The notes under the pieces are model-generated. The model was not told the DNA's origin. It searched no databases and saw only the letters and a program-made list of their open reading frames with translations. From Paenibacillus terricola (GTDB taxonomy: Bacteria > Bacillota > Bacilli > Paenibacillales > Paenibacillaceae), in the NCBI RefSeq assembly GCF_014779765.1, contig NZ_JACXZA010000005.1, positions 62,001 through 126,000 of the forward strand: a stretch of 64,000 nucleotides of DNA, given 5' to 3'. How positions within the stretch are numbered: position 1 is the first letter of the stretch; the number at the start of each line of letters is the position of its first letter. This document shows positions 8,550 to 17,710 of this stretch, in pieces. Both the position numbers and the translations under genes were made by a program.

Positions 8550-11500
8550 TTATTTAAGCATCAAAATTTCCTTGATCTCTTCTGCCGTCAGTGAGGCAAT
8601 CGACTCGTGCCCCGGCTGGATGACCTCGTCGATCAGCCGCTTCTTGCGCTGCTGCAGCTCGAACATTTTGTCCTCGACGGTGCCCTTGGCGACGAGACGT
8701 ATGACCTGCACCACATTCCGCTGGCCGATCCGATGCGCTCGGTCGGCAGCCTGCTGCTCTACAGCCGGATTCCACCACAGATCGTACAAAATAACAGTGT
8801 CTGCCCCCGTCAGGTTGAGCCCCGTACCGCCTGCTTTGAGTGAAATGAGGAAAACGTCCCGCTCGCCGCTGTTGAAGCGGTTGCACAGCTCCGCCCGCTC
8901 CTTCGGCGGCGTGCTGCCGTCGAGCGAGAACATCGGCACGCCTCGAACGCCAAGCTCTCGGCGAATAATCTCCAGCATGCTCGTGAATTGCGAGAAGACG
9001 AGCATTCGCTTGCCTGCGCTTCGGCAGTCCTCGATAATGTCGAGCAACTGCTCCAGCTTGGAGGAGCCGCCTCGGTAGTCCTCGACGAACAACGCCGGAT
9101 GGCAGCAGATCTGACGAAGTCTCGTGAGGCCTGCCAGAATCCGAATCCGATGCTGATCCCAATCATTCGGATCGTCAAGATGCTTCAGCGTCTCCGCCTG
9201 CAGCTTCGCCAGATAAGCCGTATACAGCTTCTTCTGGTCTGGCAGCAGATCCGATGACTGCAGCGTCTCGATCGCATCCGGCAGCTCCTTCAGTACATCG
9301 CGCTTCAGCCGGCGCAGCAGGAATGGCTTCGACCGCTTCGCGACGGTCTCGCGCGTCAGCTCATGGAATCGCTGACGGCTTGGGAACAAGTCCGGGAATA
9401 CCGCATCGAAGATCGACCACAGCTCCTCTAATCGATTCTCGATCGGCGTACCCGTCAGCGCGAAGCGATATTTGGACTGCAGCGCTTTAACCGACTGCGC
9501 AGTCTGGGTCGCATAGTTCTTGAAGTACTGCGCCTCATCCAAGATGAGCGTATGGAACGACCGCTTCGCATACGTCTTAATATCGCGGCGCAGCAGCGGG
9601 TAGGACGTAATGATGACGTCCGTTTCACCTTGCAGCAGACGATCACGCTCTGCTGGTCCACCGCTAATAATGACGGAGCGGATCGAGGGCGCGAACCGCG
9701 TCAGCTCCTGCTGCCAGTTATACAGCAGCGATGCCGGGCACACAATTAGCGCAGGTTGACCTTGTTCGCGGATTTCGGGCAGCACCGATAGCAGGAAAGC
9801 AATGCTCTGGACGGTCTTGCCCAGTCCCATGTCATCCGCCAGAATGCCGCCGAATCGATAGTGCGCCAGCGTCTTCAGCCATTGGTATCCGACCTGCTGA
9901 TAGTCGCGCAGCACAGCATCAAGCGCTTCGGGCACCGGGAAGTTCAAGCTGTCCGGCTGGCGCAGATTGTGCAGCAGCTGGCGAAGCGAGCGGCCAAGCC
10001 TCACCGTGCGGCTCTCTTGATCGGCATCGATCAACCGAAGGCCGCGCACCGCCGGCAGCTTGAATCCGCTGCCGATCAGATCCGCATGCCGCACGCCAAG
10101 CAGATTCATAAGGCGGGATATCTCTTCCATCTCCTCGCTCTCAAGCGGCAGCAGCGCGCCGTTAGGCAGCCGGTAGAATCGCCGTTTCTCTTCTACCGCC
10201 TTTATCACTTTCCGAATGTCCCGCTCCGGAATGCCGCCCAGATCGAACTTGAACTCCAGCCAATCGGTACGTTCGTCGATCTCCGCTCTCACCGTCGGCG
10301 TCTCTGCGCCAACATGAATTCGCACCTTCACCGCGGACGTCGCATAGACGTCCAGCAGCTTCTCAAGCTCTGGCACAATATGATAGAGGAACTCATATTC
10401 CGCATCGTCGCCGCTCATCAAATACCCGCCTTCGGTCTCGATGAAGTCCGCTCTCGCCATGAGCGCTAAGATCCGCTCCTCTCGCTCGCCGTCTCGCATC
10501 AGGATCCGATCATCCGCCTTACGCTGGCTGGCAGGTTCAAGCGGATTGACGACTAGATCGCCATAATGGAACTCAAGCGCAGCCAGCAGCCGTTCACGCA
10601 CACGGTCCAGATACAGCTTCGCCTTCAGCGGCGTGTGTACAACGCGCTCCGATACGTTCTTCGCCATATGGACGTGGCCGAGCTCCATCAAGCCTGGCAC
10701 CACCCGTTCCATGAATGGCTCCATCTGCTCCTGCGCAATTCTGAACCGGTGACCGCTCGTCTGACTTAACAGCCGCTGCACTTCCGTCAGCCTGACGCTT
10801 TGCGCTTCGGATAGTCCAAGCAGCTTCCCATCGGCAATAGCTAAACCGTACGAAGGCAGAACTGCGATACGTTCCAGCCCTTCAACCTGCAGCATGTAGG
10901 CAGAAGAAGCAGAAGCTTGTGCAGCAGCCTCTGTCTGTTCCTCCATCTTAAACTCAAACCGAAGCGGCAGCGGCTCATCCGTCAGCGCGATCCCTTCATA
11001 GGCTTGACCGCCATAGGACAGAAGAGCATTCGGCACATCCGACAGCAGCGGCAGCAGCGCTCCCCACGCCGCCGGCGGAATGAACAACATACGGTCTCCC
11101 GCAGCCTGCGCCGCTTGGGCGAACCCATCTACTGAGGTCCGATACAGTCGTTCATCCCGAACAATGCGAATGAGCGCTTGTACAACCGCATCCTCCTGCT
11201 GCGGAAACCGATGAACCTCTGGATCATAGGTAAAATATTTCTGGAACGCATACGACTCTCGCCGCTCGACCGCCTCAAGGAACGCATGGAGCTTCTGCAC
11301 CACATACAGCCGCTTCGGCTCCGGACCACTCCTCAGCTCGATGCCAAGCAGCAGCCTTCCGATCCGGTCTTGGAATGGACTAACCGTCATCTCGACTGTG
11401 AGCGGCTCCCTCGTATCGAACTGCGATCGCGTGCCGCTTGGCCGTTGAGGCTTTCCGCCGAACAGCTCAAGGAGCTCGCCCATCAGGCGCGAATCGTCGC

Positions 11501-11945
11501 CTGTTTGCTGGGTATCACGTGCACGGCCGAGTACCTTCAGCGGGCCAGCGGCTCCCCCATATGCATCGGTATCCACCGAATCAACCGCGAGCTGCTTGCC
11601 AACACTTGCACTCGCCACCGCTTCCGCACCATAACCTGGCGGGCGTTTCCCTTCCGCCGCCTCGTGCAGCTGGATATCCATCAGCACCGCAGCCACATGG
11701 CTGCAGCCGCCCTTATAAGAAGACAGCGATGGACAAGTGCAAGTCGTCTGGAGTTCGCCACCCGCATCCATCATCACGGTCACGATAAACGGTTCCGTTC
11801 CCTGCACAACCGCTTCATAGCGCGACTGCAGCGGCTCGGCTGTCGTGAAGGTGACTTTGCCCGCTCGGCGGAAGGCTTCACCCTTCTTATAGGCAAGCGT
11901 TCCGCACAATTGTTGAATGGAACGCTGCGTCAGCTGCATGCTCAT
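8550..11945 (-). CDS. SWIM zinc finger-SNF2 family helicase
   Basis: 1131-aa DNA-dependent ATPase of the Swi2/Snf2 family. An N-terminal SWIM zinc finger (CTC ... CSH at about residues 67-80) is followed by a long divergent region, then the helicase core: DDMGLGKT Walker A (about 705), DEAQ box (about 805), 'LTGTPIENRLEELWSIFD', and the C-terminal lobe 'LVFSQFTSML', 'GGTGLNLTGADTVILYD', 'QAADRAHRIGQ'. Such proteins are common in Bacillota and are thought to remodel DNA-protein complexes. It overlaps the upstream kinase gene by an ATGA, so the two are translationally coupled. Confidence 0.92.
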   Translation of the reverse strand: MSMQLTQRSIQQLCGTLAYKKGEAFRRAGKVTFTTAEPLQSRYEAVVQGTEPFIVTVMMDAGGELQTTCTCPSLSSYKGGCSHVAAVLMDIQLHEAAEGKRPPGYGAEAVASASVGKQLAVDSVDTDAYGGAAGPLKVLGRARDTQQTGDDSRLMGELLELFGGKPQRPSGTRSQFDTREPLTVEMTVSPFQDRIGRLLLGIELRSGPEPKRLYVVQKLHAFLEAVERRESYAFQKYFTYDPEVHRFPQQEDAVVQALIRIVRDERLYRTSVDGFAQAAQAAGDRMLFIPPAAWGALLPLLSDVPNALLSYGGQAYEGIALTDEPLPLRFEFKMEEQTEAAAQASASSAYMLQVEGLERIAVLPSYGLAIADGKLLGLSEAQSVRLTEVQRLLSQTSGHRFRIAQEQMEPFMERVVPGLMELGHVHMAKNVSERVVHTPLKAKLYLDRVRERLLAALEFHYGDLVVNPLEPASQRKADDRILMRDGEREERILALMARADFIETEGGYLMSGDDAEYEFLYHIVPELEKLLDVYATSAVKVRIHVGAETPTVRAEIDERTDWLEFKFDLGGIPERDIRKVIKAVEEKRRFYRLPNGALLPLESEEMEEISRLMNLLGVRHADLIGSGFKLPAVRGLRLIDADQESRTVRLGRSLRQLLHNLRQPDSLNFPVPEALDAVLRDYQQVGYQWLKTLAHYRFGGILADDMGLGKTVQSIAFLLSVLPEIREQGQPALIVCPASLLYNWQQELTRFAPSIRSVIISGGPAERDRLLQGETDVIITSYPLLRRDIKTYAKRSFHTLILDEAQYFKNYATQTAQSVKALQSKYRFALTGTPIENRLEELWSIFDAVFPDLFPSRQRFHELTRETVAKRSKPFLLRRLKRDVLKELPDAIETLQSSDLLPDQKKLYTAYLAKLQAETLKHLDDPNDWDQHRIRILAGLTRLRQICCHPALFVEDYRGGSSKLEQLLDIIEDCRSAGKRMLVFSQFTSMLEIIRRELGVRGVPMFSLDGSTPPKERAELCNRFNSGERDVFLISLKAGGTGLNLTGADTVILYDLWWNPAVEQQAADRAHRIGQRNVVQVIRLVAKGTVEDKMFELQQRKKRLIDEVIQPGHESIASLTAEEIKEILMLK

Positions 11946-12571
11946 CGCAATGCACCGGCCTTCTTGTCATCTCCGTACACGAACTGCTCAAGCAGCATGA
12001 GCCGATCCTCCGTCAGCGGCGCCGAATTGTCCCAATCGAGCACAGCGCCTTCCGGCAGCGGCCAGCGCACCTCGCGTCGAACGAGCGATCGACTGAACGT
12101 CTCCCAATGGTCCAGCTTCCATTGATCCAGCTCCGAGCCGCGCGTTCGAATGCGTTCATAATACTGCTCCGAACTTGGAAGCTGGACGAGCAGCACCTTC
12201 ACTTCGACAGGTTCAAGCGCTTGCGGGAATGCGCCTCCACCCTCCAGCTTCGCAAGCTCTCCTTCCAGCCAGGCCGGATCCTCCAGCTCGCGTGTGAATG
12301 GCCCGATAACAATCGCGTCCTGGCCATTGCTTAAGAGATCAAGCGCAGCGTCCATCGTAATCCGGTAGCCAAGATCGCGGCACAACCGCTTATATTCAGC
12401 CGAATCGCGGTCGCTTGGATCGAGCCCCGCTCCGGTCATAATCGCTTCAGCCGCAGGCCGAAGCAGCGTATCCATATCAAGCAATGCCATACGGCAGCGG
12501 CGCGCAAGCGCCCGGGCCAGCGTTGTTTTGCCAGCGCCGGCACCTCCTGCAACGAACAGCAGCAATGCCAT
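11942..12571 (-). CDS. P-loop AAA-type kinase/ATPase
   Basis: 209 aa with an N-terminal Walker A GGAGAGKTT (about residues 9-17), 'LLDMDTLLRPA' after it, and an arginine-rich lid-like region ('RIRTRGSELDQWKLDHW'). This is the layout of small-molecule kinases such as chloramphenicol phosphotransferase-like or zeta-like P-loop enzymes. The substrate is unknown. The ATG at 12571 is preferred over an upstream start at 12628 because GAGGGAG precedes it. The stop overlaps the SNF2 start by 4 nt. Confidence 0.72.
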   Translation of the reverse strand: MALLLFVAGGAGAGKTTLARALARRCRMALLDMDTLLRPAAEAIMTGAGLDPSDRDSAEYKRLCRDLGYRITMDAALDLLSNGQDAIVIGPFTRELEDPAWLEGELAKLEGGGAFPQALEPVEVKVLLVQLPSSEQYYERIRTRGSELDQWKLDHWETFSRSLVRREVRWPLPEGAVLDWDNSAPLTEDRLMLLEQFVYGDDKKAGALR

Positions 12572-12648
12572 CGTATCTCCCTCTCTCTTATGCCTGTTAC
12601 GACGTCTATTACTTCGATCATAGCACAATTACGAGGGGGAGCGCTCCT

Positions 12649-13752
12649 TTACGCAGACTTCTTCTGCAGCTTGTAACCAAGCATTTTACGCAAAAGTATC
12701 ATGACAAGCGGCAGTCCAATGGCGACTGGCAGCGCAATGAACGGCCAATAATTTTCGAGAAAATCAAGCGCCCGGAAGTGATCCTTAATGATCCAATATC
12801 CGAATACGCCAAGCATAATGCAGCAAGGGATAATCATTGGCCTATTGCTCTTGATGCCGAAGATGCGGGACATGCACACCGACGTGCCGTAGATGCAGAA
12901 CATGACCTCGAATAAAGCCGGCAGCGAATACAATGCGATCATGATCATTTCGTACCGTTGAAGGAAGTTGCCCATATGAGCGTTGCGCGCCAGCTTCATG
13001 CAAGACAACGTATATTGGCTCGTCACCTCTGAGGACAGCACAGCCCCCTCCAGAATGGCCCATATAATGATCATCATGCCGCTCCCCATAATGCCGAACA
13101 CACCGAATCTGCCGTGACCTTGATCCACCTTCTTCACCACTGGAAGAACCAATGTCGCCATCATCGTCGCCATTGCACAGTCTGACAAATAGTGAATGCT
13201 GGCCTTAGCTGTCTTCGGCGCACCGGATTCCATAATCGGCAGCAGGTTCCGAATATCGAATTCCTGCATAGAGCCAATCGTAATCAGCACATTCAGCGCG
13301 AACATAAACAATAACCCGATTACTGCAATGCGCCCCATGACCTCAAGCCCATAGTAACAGCCGATTGTACCCACGATTAGCGATGTGACAACGAAGATCC
13401 ACAGCGGCGCGTCCGGCAAGAAATAATCACGCAAATGATAAACAAACGTAATCATAACGGGTCCGAATGCCACAATGAAGAAAGCGAATATAACGAGCGC
13501 CACCAAACTGCTGAACCAACGGCCTAACAGCAATTGGCCTAGCTGGATATAGTCCTTATCCGGTGTCCGCCGGATTACAAGATAGGTCAAGTACATCATG
13601 ACGATTCCTTCTATTGTACCGAGCAGCGTAGCCAGCCACATATCTTGGCCAACCGTACGCGCCAGCACACCTTGCGTAACCCCAATCGCCTTGGCATACA
13701 TTATGTTAAGGATCATCGCAATGAACATCCCGTTTGAAATCTGAATCTTCAT
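12649..13752 (-). CDS. Spore germination permease (GerAB family)
   Basis: 367 aa, about ten hydrophobic segments, APC-superfamily B subunit of a germinant receptor. It shows the family opening ('KIQISNGMFIAMILNIMYAKAIGV') and the usual length. In the receptor the B subunit binds the small-molecule germinant in the spore inner membrane. Its start overlaps the stop of the C subunit gene (TAATG), so A, C and B are co-translated. The order here is A-C-B rather than the B. subtilis A-B-C. Confidence 0.9.
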   Translation of the reverse strand: MKIQISNGMFIAMILNIMYAKAIGVTQGVLARTVGQDMWLATLLGTIEGIVMMYLTYLVIRRTPDKDYIQLGQLLLGRWFSSLVALVIFAFFIVAFGPVMITFVYHLRDYFLPDAPLWIFVVTSLIVGTIGCYYGLEVMGRIAVIGLLFMFALNVLITIGSMQEFDIRNLLPIMESGAPKTAKASIHYLSDCAMATMMATLVLPVVKKVDQGHGRFGVFGIMGSGMMIIIWAILEGAVLSSEVTSQYTLSCMKLARNAHMGNFLQRYEMIMIALYSLPALFEVMFCIYGTSVCMSRIFGIKSNRPMIIPCCIMLGVFGYWIIKDHFRALDFLENYWPFIALPVAIGLPLVMILLRKMLGYKLQKKSA

Positions 13753-14942
13753 TACTTAATCCCCTCTCTTGTCGCTTTGACCACCCCGGATTTGACGGTC
13801 GTCTCCACTTGTACCGTTATTTCGGCCTCCGCGAAGGCCTCATCCCAATCTTTCTTCAACTTCTTCCACTCTGCGGGATACTTATTGCGGAATACATCAC
13901 CCATCTTCAGAAAATCAGTACGGTACTTATGCTGCGCCTTATCGATAACACCTTCCAGGGTTTGCGTCAGTTCTTGATCGAGTCCTTCATCTGCATCCTT
14001 ACGCAGTTGGCTGGTAGACTGGCTGCAGCCGTTCTCGACAATATCCGCCTTGGCTGTCAGATGAACATCGAACTTCGGTCGACCCTGGGCATACGCCGGC
14101 ATCACCTTCAGCTTAGCCCCATTGAACTCCAGTGTAATCATGTTCGTATCGGAATCAGGACAAGAAATGACCTCAATTCCCTTGTCCAGCCGTTCGAGGA
14201 AGAAGAGTACGCCGCGTGCATCGTCCGCCGTCAGCCACCCGACCATCTGGCCATGTTTGAAAGCGGCAGCCCCTTTCAGCTCTACTTGTTTAATCGAGCC
14301 ATGTTCGCCAGGTTTTTTATTAGAGACCCCCCTTGGCTGCAGTGATACCCTCGCAATAACCGGCTCTGTCGAGTCGCTCAAGTAACTCTCTTCCAGCGAC
14401 ATCATATTCGTGCCTGGCGCGCGGCCTGCAATTCGATGATCGCGGAACAGACGGTCTACCGCCTCGCCGGGCACGACCTCTAGTCCCGTTACCGTCGAGA
14501 TGACTTCATCAGGCTTGTCCGAAGTGACAGCTACCCATGTATTCATTCGCAGCTCATGGTTGCGCGTGAAGAAATCGACCATATCATCGATCCCTTTGCG
14601 TGCATACTGCTCGCTCATGACAATAAGGAAATTATGCGCCCAATAGACGCGGCGAGAAGAGATCTGCCCCATATTGCGGATCGCATCAAAAATGCTGGAT
14701 CCTTCCGTACTAATCGAGTAGATCGGCTCCCCTGTACCGCCTGAAGGGGCGCCCGTCTGTCCGCGCGCATCCGCTGGCCGGATAATCTGTGCAGACAGCC
14801 GGACCGTTCCTGGTTTCTCTCCTAGGTCAAGACCTACGGCTGCGACCATTGCCAATTCATTAATTTGCCGAAGTCCCATACAAGACGTAAGCAGCGGGAC
14901 AGTGAGAACGATCAGCAGCATGCAGCACAATATACGTTTCAT
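13752..14942 (-). CDS. Ger(x)C family germinant receptor lipoprotein
   Basis: 396 aa, lipobox LLTSC with lipidated Cys21. It has the typical Ger(x)C sequence: 'GLRQINELAMVAAVGLDLG', 'RRVYWAHNFLIVMSEQYARKGIDDMVDFFTRNHELR' (in pieces) and the C-terminal 'DEGLDQELTQTLEGVIDKAQ'. It is the C subunit of the germinant receptor on the outer face of the spore inner membrane. It overlaps its neighbours on both sides (ATGA with the A gene, TAATG with the B gene). Confidence 0.93.
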   Translation of the reverse strand: MKRILCCMLLIVLTVPLLTSCMGLRQINELAMVAAVGLDLGEKPGTVRLSAQIIRPADARGQTGAPSGGTGEPIYSISTEGSSIFDAIRNMGQISSRRVYWAHNFLIVMSEQYARKGIDDMVDFFTRNHELRMNTWVAVTSDKPDEVISTVTGLEVVPGEAVDRLFRDHRIAGRAPGTNMMSLEESYLSDSTEPVIARVSLQPRGVSNKKPGEHGSIKQVELKGAAAFKHGQMVGWLTADDARGVLFFLERLDKGIEVISCPDSDTNMITLEFNGAKLKVMPAYAQGRPKFDVHLTAKADIVENGCSQSTSQLRKDADEGLDQELTQTLEGVIDKAQHKYRTDFLKMGDVFRNKYPAEWKKLKKDWDEAFAEAEITVQVETTVKSGVVKATREGIK

Positions 14943-16507
14943 TGGGATCCATCCTTTTTCGGTGGTGCCGGCATCTGGTCATGCCCCATTCGATCATGAT
15001 CCTGAGCAAACCCCGGCCTTGAATTCAGCATCCACATCGGCGCCCGCAGCATCGTGTCCCGTTGATCCGATGGGCGGAATGGACTGAGCGGCGTCAAATA
15101 AGGCTCGCCGAAAGAGCGAATCGACAGCGCGTGCAGCAGCAATGCGAAGAAGGTTGATGCAAAGCCGAGCAACCCCATCGTTCCCGAAGCAATCAGAATC
15201 GGAAAACGGAACATGCGCAGCGCAAGCGACGACGAATAGCTCGGGATGGCGAAAGAGGATATGCCTGTGATCGCCACAACGATAACCATGAACGGCGAGA
15301 CGAGTCCTGCCTGAACGGCTGCCTGCCCGATAATGAGAGAGCCTACGATACTGACTGCTTGACCGATCGGCTTCGGCATGCGAAGGCCCGCTTCGCGCAT
15401 TAGCTCGAAGGCCAGCTCCATGATGAGTGCTTCCAGTAACACCGGGAACGGAACGACTTCGCGTCCTGACGCGATGGTGAGTGCGAGCTGCGTCGGGATC
15501 ATCTCGTGATGGAAAGATACCAGCATGACGTAGATCGATGGCAGCAGCAAGCTGATCAGGAAGGCGCAGTACCGCACGATGCGGAAGAACGAGCCGACCC
15601 AGTAGCGGTTGTAGTAATCATCAGGCGCTTGAATGAACTGCCAGAAGAAGGTCGGAACGATCAGTACCACGGGCGTATTATCGATAAAAATAACGACGCG
15701 TCCCTCAAGCAGCGCGGACGCCGCTTTGTCCGGCCGTTCCGTGCTTTGAACCGTGTTGAACGGCGACAAGGGAGCGTCTTCAATTAATTCCTCGATGTAG
15801 CCGCTCTCCAAGATCGCGTCGATCTTTATGCCGCCAAGCCTTTTCTTCACTTCGTCAACCAGTCCTGGCTTAACTAAATTATTGATATAAGCGATGTTAA
15901 TGTCCGTCTGTGTTCGCTTGCCGATCACCATCGGATCAATTCGAAGATGCGGATCGCGAATTCTTCGCCGTACATTCGCTGTATTCGTACGGATGGTCTC
16001 CGTGAAGCCGTCGCGCGGACCGCGAACGTTATTTTCTGACGAAGGCTCTTCTACGCCACGATCCTTCCAACCTCTTGAACAGATCAACACGCCTTGCTTA
16101 AGACCATTGACGAACATCAGCGTGTCGCCCGCAACTAGCGCGGAGATGCCTTCCGCTACCGTATCGAAGGTTTTCACGGAAGCATTAATCATCAAGCTGG
16201 TGCGCAACATGTCCGCTGTCGACAGTTTCGCAGGGTCCAGATTTCGCTCGCTGCCGTATGTAATGAGCGCTTTAAGCACGGTGTCCACAATCGAGGCATC
16301 AGCCATCCCGTCAAGGAAATAGAGGATGCCTGGATAGTCAGGGTTGCCGCATAACAGGAAGTCACGCTTCAATAGATCTACGCTTTCCCCCATTACCTCA
16401 TCTACCGCAGTGACGTTATCCGACAATTGGGGCTGAATCGGCTGTTCCAACAGCCTTTGCATATCGTCTTGCGGCTTGCCATCCTTTGCTTGATCGTTCT
16501 CTGGCAT
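14939..16507 (-). CDS. Spore germination protein, GerA family
   Basis: A subunit of the germinant receptor, about 522 aa from the chosen start. N-terminal soluble domain ('DFLLCGNPDYPGILYFLDGMAD' in the first 100 residues) followed by a membrane region with 'PTFFWQFIQAPDDYYNRYW', 'LLPSIYVMLVSFHHEMIPTQL' (in pieces) and 'MEAL/ALIMELAFELMREAGLRMP', all characteristic of GerA proteins. The ATG at 16507 is supported by GAGGG about 7 nt upstream; an in-frame start at 16576 is possible but lacks a site. First gene of the A-C-B operon. Confidence 0.92.
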   Translation of the reverse strand: MPENDQAKDGKPQDDMQRLLEQPIQPQLSDNVTAVDEVMGESVDLLKRDFLLCGNPDYPGILYFLDGMADASIVDTVLKALITYGSERNLDPAKLSTADMLRTSLMINASVKTFDTVAEGISALVAGDTLMFVNGLKQGVLICSRGWKDRGVEEPSSENNVRGPRDGFTETIRTNTANVRRRIRDPHLRIDPMVIGKRTQTDINIAYINNLVKPGLVDEVKKRLGGIKIDAILESGYIEELIEDAPLSPFNTVQSTERPDKAASALLEGRVVIFIDNTPVVLIVPTFFWQFIQAPDDYYNRYWVGSFFRIVRYCAFLISLLLPSIYVMLVSFHHEMIPTQLALTIASGREVVPFPVLLEALIMELAFELMREAGLRMPKPIGQAVSIVGSLIIGQAAVQAGLVSPFMVIVVAITGISSFAIPSYSSSLALRMFRFPILIASGTMGLLGFASTFFALLLHALSIRSFGEPYLTPLSPFRPSDQRDTMLRAPMWMLNSRPGFAQDHDRMGHDQMPAPPKKDGSQ

Positions 16508-16596
16508 CCTCCATCCCTCACTTCCACGTTGTTTGGTGGTATAGGCAGCTTGCCGCTGGTTCACAATAACGTGCAATTGGAAAGGAGCTGCTTGTT

Positions 16597-16791
16597 ATGG
16601 ATCTGTATCACTCGTGGTTCTATCAGAAGCTGCTCAACACGCAGTGGTTTTTGTGGACCGTTGTCTATATCGTCCTTGGCCTGAATTTCCTAGCCCCCGT
16701 CATCGTGTGGCTCCTCATGAACTGGAGCGTCATTAAGGAACGGTTCAAAATGAAGAAGCACAAGTCCGATAAACCGGTAAAGTCGTCGTAA
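16597..16791 (+). CDS. Small single-span membrane protein divergent from the germinant receptor operon
   Basis: 64 aa with AAAGGAG about 9 nt before the ATG. A hydrophobic stretch of about 27 residues (about 17-43) is followed by a basic tail ('KERFKMKKHKSDK'). It is not recognised by family. Small membrane 'D' proteins have been described next to several gerA-type operons, and this one sits 90 bp from gerA on the other strand. A role in the receptor is only inference. A terminator follows. Confidence 0.6.
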   Translation: MDLYHSWFYQKLLNTQWFLWTVVYIVLGLNFLAPVIVWLLMNWSVIKERFKMKKHKSDKPVKSS

Positions 16792-16886
16792 TGGTACTGG
16801 AAAAATGCGGCGAGGCAGTCGATAGTTTCCCACTTGAGCGCTGTAATTATTCGGCAGCAGTCCACTGCTTATGGAACAGCAATGGC

Positions 16887-16930
16887 AAAAGCCCGACCAT
16901 GTCTCCACTCGGAGACGGTCGGGCTTGTTG
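16887..16930 (+). terminator. Terminator after the 64-aa membrane protein gene
   Basis: GCCCGACC ... GTCTCC loop GGAGAC ... GGTCGGGC followed by TTGTTG. Confidence 0.8.
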
Positions 16931-17047
16931 TATTGGGAATTTATCTTTACTGGGCAAGCATACAATCAACATGGCATTCACCTACGTATGATTCACAAGC
17001 AAGACATCCCGTATTGAAAGCTAGAACAACCTAAAGGAGTGCATACC

Positions 17048-17329
17048 ATGAGTTTCATGCCATCAGGCGTTCCGGGATCAACCGTCCCTTTGCCTCCTCC
17101 TCCAGCCATTATTCCACCAAAGCCGAATGTATCCTACATTGTTGACTGTCTTCAGAACATTACTTATGTCTGGCTGTGGAATGGGGATAGCTTCTGGTAC
17201 TACCCTATAAGCGTTCAATCCGGAGCAGTAACCGGCTACCGTTGGAACGGGGCGTTCTGGACGTTCTACGGATTTGATCCGCGTCTTATTAATGCGAGCT
17301 CTTGTCCTCCGATTCCGACACTATTCTAA
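17048..17329 (+). CDS. Small Pro/Trp/Tyr-rich protein of unknown function
   Basis: 93 aa with AAAGGAG 8 nt before the ATG. The N-terminus is proline-rich ('PLPPPPAIIPPKP'); the rest is aromatic ('YVWLWNGDSFWYYP', 'WNGAFWTFYGF') with two cysteines. There is no signal peptide or membrane helix. This composition recalls small spore coat or cortex proteins, which is a guess. It lies directly before the structured repeat copy. Confidence 0.55.
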   Translation: MSFMPSGVPGSTVPLPPPPAIIPPKPNVSYIVDCLQNITYVWLWNGDSFWYYPISVQSGAVTGYRWNGAFWTFYGFDPRLINASSCPPIPTLF

Positions 17330-17379
17330 ATCCGAAACCCTTATAAGAGCTTTTTTCTACCCACCCAAACCCTCAGGAT

Positions 17380-17580
17380 TTCTACCCACCCAAACCCTCC
17401 CTGCAAGGGAGGGCCCCAAAGGTCGTGTGACCTCTGGACTCCTCATAAGGACGCAGCTTTGATAATATGGACCGTGCGCCCGCTCTTGCCCCTTCGCGGC
17501 AAAGCTATTGTTCAATGTGTCTAGATACGGTCTAGCGTCCGCAACATTGTTCGTATATGTTCACCAGTCACCGCCCATTG
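17380..17580. repeat. ~200-bp structured intergenic repeat, copy 1
   Basis: Nearly identical in its first ~70 bp to a second copy at 26919-27122 in the same orientation, then alternating conserved and variable blocks to a common end CACCGCCCATTG. It contains hairpins: CCCTCC around TGCA with GGGAGGG, AGGTC-GTGT-GACCT, and TTGCC ... GGCAA. It lies entirely between genes. In copy 1 the first 21 bp (TTTCTACCCACCCAAACCCTC) also occur once more 25 bp upstream at 17354-17374. Confidence 0.85.
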
Positions 17581-17640
17581 ATGAATGGTTTGAGTAAATG
17601 CAGCATTTTGCTATGGATAGTGTGCTGTGAATGGAATAAC

Positions 17641-17684
17641 AAATAAAGCGCATCTCATCATCAATCAGATGATGGGATGCGCTT
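17641..17684 (-). terminator. Terminator of htpG
   Basis: On the minus strand GCGCATCCCATCATC, short loop, GATGATGAGATGCGC, then TTTATTT. Confidence 0.85.
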
Positions 17685-17710
17685 CTATTAGAGACTTCGA
17701 AACATCGATG

